24,150 bases of DNA from Saccoglossus kowalevskii (lineage: Eukaryota > Hemichordata > Enteropneusta > Harrimaniidae). Under the pieces are notes generated by a model. It saw only the letters and a program-made list of their open reading frames with translations, was not told where the DNA came from and ran no database searches. Where the stretch lies: assembly GCF_000003605.2 (NCBI RefSeq), contig NW_003116949.1:51312-75461 (forward strand), read 5' to 3'. How positions within the stretch are numbered: the stretch's first letter is position 1; each line of letters begins with the position of its first letter. Below are positions 19,570 to 24,150 of this stretch, piece by piece. The translations under genes and the position numbers were made by a program.

Positions 19570-21520
19570 GAATTTATTAATTATTGTGAGCCGTACAATA
19601 TTAACTACTACGGTAGTAACTTATTTATAATTTTATAATATCACCTGACAGCATATGCACGTTTATAGAATAAGCTATTTTTTTTCTTTCAGCTTCGTCC
19701 CCCTAAAAATAGTTTCTAGCAATAATAAGTAAATTTATTTTTTCAATTACTGATATTTCTCTATGACAAATAATAACAATAGGGCTGAAATTTGTGTTGG
19801 CAACTGTTTTTGAGACATGCATTGGCCTGTTTTGCATCAACAATGAATTCTTTGTCTTTTTTTTTTAAATCACTGCTATCTCTCATTCATTGTTCTATAT
19901 TTTTCTTACCCTCCCAAGAGCTCTCCCATGTAGTTCTAGCATTTATGTTTATCTTGCAACAGCTGTTATCTTTTGCTCATTTCATATGATGTCATTAGTT
20001 TTTAACATTAGGCATGTAAATGTATAAATTCAAATAGCATGTGCATTAGTGTATTTGATTATACTTGGTTTATTGTACAACTGTGTAAAGTTGGTGCGAA
20101 CATCACTCCCATGCTGCTGGCCTTCCCTCCGAAGAAGGGTATTATTTTCATATCTCATTGAAATGCATCACATAAGGTAATTTTATTTCCTTTGCACTTG
20201 ATATAATTTTTTGTTTTTCTTAGATATTTCTTTTTTAAAACAAACCTTTTTTAATATTTATTAATTCACATTTGTTATGAAGTATACAGTGTTTTTGTTA
20301 AGAATATAGGGAACTTGTTGGGTAATGCCAACAGAAGTATGGTAATATTTATAGCAGATATATTATGGTGTGGGAAAGTCCGATAAAATGTGCAGCTTGA
20401 ATATGTGATGAGAAGAAATTTATGTGTCCCCACCCTCAACTTCAAGACCTTAGGTACAACCATCTTTAAACCATTCATAGGGAAAAACTATGTTCACAGA
20501 ATTTATTGCCAACTTCACTTCAGTCAAACATGGCGCTGGTACAATTTTTAGTTAGAAAACTAATTCTGTATGAAAATATTATTAGCCGCAGAACAAAGGT
20601 CTCTCTTATGTAATTAGTGAAACCCAGGCAACTAAAAAATGTGAAGTGTTCAGAACAACAGGTGTAGCTAATGGCATGCCATAAATTTAGATACAGAATT
20701 ATTATTTGACTATGCTATATGTGTATTACTGCTGTGCTATGCATGCACTGTTCAATTAATGGATAATTCACCTTCATACATGTAGTCTAATTTGTCTTGT
20801 CCCGGTTTTCAAATAGAAAGGTGAGAATAATCATTTTGCTAAAATATATTTAAAAGGTTTTAATGTCTTCTGTATATTTTAAATGTTTAATTGTAATCAG
20901 TTAAAAAAATACATGTACAATTTGTATCTGTAATGCAGTTATAATCTGTTTTAATGATAGCCAAACTAATTTATTTAACACATTTCCTGTTGACTTCTTT
21001 TTAATCCGCTGATTTTGGTATGTCTGTGGAGCGTCTTAGCAGACAAGGTGTTACACAAATTTTAAATGCTGTGCCTGAAATATTGAGATGTTGAACACAA
21101 TTCTTGACTTTAGTTATTCAGATGAGATTGTGTGACTTTTGCATCTAATTCGTAATTCAGCATTATACGCGTAGACTTATGAGTAGACTTAACCTTATTG
21201 AAAATAGTGTCTTGGTACAACGGTGTCATAACAACGTAAGTAGTTATTGAAATGATGAAGAAATGGTTACAAAGAGTAGATAACCAACACATGGTGCATA
21301 CTTTAGTAGGCTAGGAGGTATAATTATTCCTGTGGGTCTTGTCAACTATTGTGTACTCACCAGTGTGTTTATTCAATTACAAAATCTAATGTATTGTTAA
21401 CTTTTGTTGGTAGAAAAGAACAAAGACAAAAGTTGACCTTGTCACAGTATTGTTTAAAACTCTAGGGGGCATGACCTGAGATGACTGCTTTATATTAGCA
21501 CACTAATTAGCATAATGTTC
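19570..21520. other. CpG-poor stretch without gene
   Basis: No supportable gene. A very strong acceptor (TTTTTTTTCTTTCAG, about 19692) leads into only short frames (8 to 12 codons). A GC-richer patch at 20087-20140 ends in GAAGAAGG|GTATTA, which could be a small exon, but its acceptor is poor. TACATGTA lies at 20777 and 20910. Confidence 0.5.
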
Positions 21521-21527
21521 ATGTCCA

Positions 21528-22058
21528 GGAGGTAAACTGCAACAGGAACACCCCCATCCATGGTTCACACAATGAAGGTGTAACATGGTCCAGACTAAAT
21601 TAATATTTGAAAGCTTTGTGTGAGGCATGACCATACAGTTTTATTATTTCTCTACAATTTGATTTCTACAAGTTACTGAAAATCAATTGATTTGCTTTTC
21701 ACAAGAGGTATATTTACTGCAATAGGGCACCCCATCCATGGTTCACGCATTATTAAGTGTAACAGTAAAAACATGGTTCTGACTAAATTAATATTTGAAA
21801 GCTTTGTGTGAGACATGACCAAACAGTTTTATTATTTCTCTACGGTTTGATTTCTATAAATTACTGAAAATCAATTGATTTGCTTTTCACAAGAGGTGTA
21901 CTGCAATAGGGCACCCCATCCATGGTTTACACATTAAAGCATAACATGTTCTGACTAAATTAATATCTGAAAGCTTTGTGTTAGGCATGGCCAGTTTTAT
22001 TATTTCTCTACGGTTTGATTTCTACAAATTACTGAAAGTCAATTGATTTTCTTTTCAC
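21528..22058 (+). repeat. Tandem repeat, period 180-184 bp, three copies
   Basis: The landmark ACTGC falls at 21536, 21716 and 21900. Each copy carries CACCCC(C)ATCCATGG, then a block starting CTAAATTAATAT, then GTTTTATTATTTCTCTAC, then a TCAATTGA palindrome (AAATCAATTGATTT in copies 1 and 2). Copies 2 and 3 keep a CpG (CTACGGTTTG) where copy 1 has CTACAATTTG. No coding frame spans the array. Origin by local duplication is clear; a minisatellite or a repeated cis-element are both possible. Confidence 0.92.
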
Positions 22059-22059
22059 T

Positions 22060-22800
22060 ACTATTGTGACGTTGTGCTTACATTATTAATATCTTGGTGT
22101 GAACTCTGTATGACTTCCCTGAACTGTGTGACTTAAGAGTCCTATGATTGCATGTCTACCAGGTTTGCAGTTATACTGATAAACAGAAAATGATGTTTGA
22201 GTCGTATCAGGGTAACTTGTTGTTGCTAATCATGTATAGAAGTACATGTAATTGTGTTGGTTAAACCAAATTTAAATTTTCTTAAACATTCACCTGCCAA
22301 CCATAGTCTCTTTCATTTTATGATTAAATTTAAATGGAAAACAAAAGACTTGTAAGAGTGTGCAAATCACATACAATGGGAATTAAATTGCACTGTGACA
22401 TGCATCAAGCTTGAAAAGATATTGTTATTGCACAAATTATGTATCTATAGTAGAGGTTATAGGTAATCCCACTAATAGACCACACAATGTTTGTAAACCA
22501 ATTTAATTGATTGAGGGACAGTTTTTTGTGATTTTTACTGACTGAAATTTGGTAGCAGTGGGGTGATCGAAAATAATAAATTCTTGGCAGTTTACAGCAT
22601 ATATATGATTGCTTGTCAGACCCAGCAAATAAAATTTCTGTTTATTCTACATGTAATTTGGTATAAGTGACTTGGTGTTTGATCAATTGGCAAAGGCTTG
22701 TAAGATATTTATAAATGAATATGACTTCCCAACTTTAGACATTTATTCTAAAATACTTTATTTTAGCTGGAATTGATTTTCACTGAAATTATTTTTTAAT
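22060..22800. other. CpG-poor stretch without gene
   Basis: Nothing is supportable except TACATGTA at 22243 and 22648. CpG is very rare (about three in the first 500 bases). Confidence 0.5.
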
Positions 22801-22839
22801 GTTTTGTAGGGAATATATTTTGGTGATTTTATTTTATAG

Positions 22840-22860
22840 TATACAAAAATGCAACCTCAG
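22840..22860 (+). other. Possible 21-nt microexon
   Basis: An acceptor (TTTTATTTTATAG) ends at 22839 and a near-perfect donor (CAG|GTGAGAA) begins at 22861. The 21 nt are open in frame 0 (YTKMQPQ) and keep the phase. With the alternative acceptor ending at 22809 (GTTTTGTAG), the exon would be 51 nt (22810-22860), open in one frame and also phase-neutral. The donor is among the best in the window; transcription is not shown. Confidence 0.25.
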
Positions 22861-22891
22861 GTGAGAAGGAATTAGCAGTGAACTATATCTT

Positions 22892-23140
22892 TTGTATGGT
22901 GCTGTTTTTTTCATGACAAATGCATCTGGGCATAGAGAATATAATTGTGTGTCAGATTGTGTTTTATTCAATGTATTAGCTGACATTCTGCACTATATTG
23001 ATTTACATGTGCCTCAATACAGAATATCTAAAAATAAGAGTTACTATGTTTTGAATAAATACGAGCATCACTGGCATGGAAATACTAAGCATATGGTAAT
23101 AATATCGGCCCACGTATTTTATTTATATAAAAATCCATAA
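22892..23140 (+). CDS. Hypothetical ORF, up to 82 codons, at the CpG boundary
   Basis: The frame opens at TTG 22892, has an in-frame ATG at 22913 (75 codons), and stops at 23138-23140. It is rich in Tyr and His (SKNKSYYVLNKYEHHWHGNT) and resembles no family I know. An acceptor-like CAATGTATTAG lies inside it (ends 22980), so the last 52 codons could be a terminal exon. AATAAA occurs at 23055 and 23291. Chance, or 3' untranslated sequence of a longer gene, are at least as likely. Confidence 0.15.
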   Translation: MYGAVFFMTNASGHREYNCVSDCVLFNVLADILHYIDLHVPQYRISKNKSYYVLNKYEHHWHGNTKHMVIISAHVFYLYKNP

Positions 23141-23290
23141 GTCCAATGCTGTATACGAATTGTTGTTGCGTGAAACAATGTTGTATTTTATGCATGTATT
23201 TATCACCAATTCCAAGAGTAAAAGTCGTAACTTTCGAAGGTACGAGTATTATGACTCGTTCATACATTTCACTTACGTTTGTTACACTTG

Positions 23291-23296
23291 AATAAA
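23291..23296 (+). terminator. Possible poly(A) signal AATAAA
   Basis: AATAAA lies just past the right edge of the CpG-poor block, where the 3' end of a + strand gene would be expected. The hexamer is frequent in AT-rich DNA, so position is the only support. Confidence 0.2.
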
Positions 23297-23990
23297 GTCT
23301 ACCATATAAAAAGAATGTTATTTACGAAGTTTTAAATAGCCGAGCCTTCCTGATTTGAGCCTCTTGTTGATTTGACAACGGTGGGTATCATTAATGTTTA
23401 TTCTTTGCCTGTATCGCATTCCAGACAAAAAGTTCAAGATCGGTAAACAAGAAATGGATGAACTAAAATGTCTCCTGTGTTTCACGTGCGACATGATTAT
23501 TAAAAAAAACAAACAAGCGGTCATGTACGTTCTATAAATCTAACCTCGCACACATAATCTTGTATTGACGTGTTTTTTTTTTTTGGTCAAAAACGACGTT
23601 GCCTTTCAGTTGACTCTTCGCGGGAGTTTACCGTTTTTTGAACAAATGTTAAGTAACTATATCGTTTCGCGTCAAACTGGGTGGCCCGAATTTAAATGTC
23701 AGTGCGTGAACTCATTTGAGGTCATTGCCCATTGCCGCACGTAGTTGAAACACGTGGTTATTAGAGTTCAGTCGAAATGTACGCGAATAATGATCGAAGT
23801 GCGCTGCGAGTTTATTATAGAAAAATTTAACATTACGTATGATATTGTATGTTATTGTATGGTTAATATTACATATTCACTTTATTTCGAATAAAATAAT
23901 TCAACGATGAGTCACAAGTATTTAAAATATTTTCTCGACTTTCGTTAAACACCTGTCTTCGGGACCTGACTATCTTTTTCAATGATTTAT

Positions 23991-24115
23991 TTGCGTAATA
24001 CTTACGAATGCAACGCATTATCAAGTCGGTAATATTGAAATATTCACAGACCCAATAGCCCGGGTTAGTGTCCCAACAATAATAAAAATATTAAACTTTG
24101 CGTAATTTGCGTAAT
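23991..24115 (+). promoter_or_regulatory. Cluster of three TTGCGTAAT (bZIP-like) sites
   Basis: TTGCGTAAT occurs at 23991-23999, 24098-24106 and 24107-24115, the last two in direct tandem. The motif joins a C/EBP half-site (TTGC) with a PAR-bZIP half-site (GTAA). The CpG in each copy is preserved, in line with the unmethylated character of this flank. Confidence 0.35.
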
Positions 24116-24150
24116 TATTATAAAAGCAATACATTGCAAAGTTGAAATAA

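Larger units (their letters stand above)
23050..24150. other. CpG-rich flank (right)
   Basis: CpG rises sharply from about 23100 and stays high, as in the left flank. A - strand frame at 23524-23318 starts with ATG and encodes a very basic peptide (68 codons) without a recognised domain. A hairpin, ACGAGT-ATTATG-ACTCGT, lies at 23242-23259, and a 12-T run at 23573-23584. From 23600 to 23990 nothing else is recognised. Confidence 0.55.

Noticed and set aside
22384-22410. miR-92-like seed ATTGCAC
   Set aside because: Seed only; no hairpin around it.
1-24150. CRISPR array, bacterial operon or prophage
   Set aside because: No spaced identical repeats, no ribosome-binding sites before long ORFs, and no dense coding on either strand.

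Overview
The window looks like nuclear DNA of an animal. It is AT-rich, has no compact gene series, and carries an (AAAT)n microsatellite, nucleosome-scale tandem repeats, diverged dispersed repeats and many splice-like signals. I cannot name the species. The mosaic CpG pattern, with a long CpG-poor block between CpG-rich flanks, fits an invertebrate with gene-body methylation, possibly marine; that is an inference.

No protein-coding gene can be recognised with confidence. The longest open frames (60 to 101 codons) are about what AT-rich noncoding DNA gives by chance, and none shows a family motif I recognise. A few short segments could be exons and are listed at low confidence.

Layout. 1-5.3 kb is CpG-rich and gene-poor. 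It holds a textbook core promoter (CCAAT, TATA/MEF2-like, initiator) at 1492-1571, a GC box with two CCAAT boxes before a small ORF at 2201-2467, and a series of perfect inverted repeats whose peak is a 34-bp loopless palindrome at 3483-3516. A 20-bp double octamer palindrome lies at 4539-4558. The CpG-rich zone ends next to a possible first coding exon (5188-5294).

5.4-23.05 kb is strongly CpG-depleted. It is rich in the palindrome TACATGTA, found at least 11 times here and not seen in the flanks. It may be one methylated transcription unit, mostly intron. It is broken by a CpG-rich island at 10.02-10.86 kb, two tandem arrays (period about 160 bp at 11.6 kb, about 180 bp at 21.5 kb), microsatellites, two pairs of diverged dispersed repeats, a G-quadruplex motif at 15.4 kb, and a 33-bp RNA hairpin at 15965-16085 in which all eight imperfect pairs are G-U on the + strand. 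That hairpin is the most interesting item in the window.

23.05-24.15 kb returns to CpG-rich sequence, with possible poly(A) signals at the boundary and three bZIP-like TTGCGTAAT sites near the end. A + strand gene running from about 5 kb to about 23 kb would explain the CpG boundaries, but a - strand gene or a noncoding transcript would also fit.
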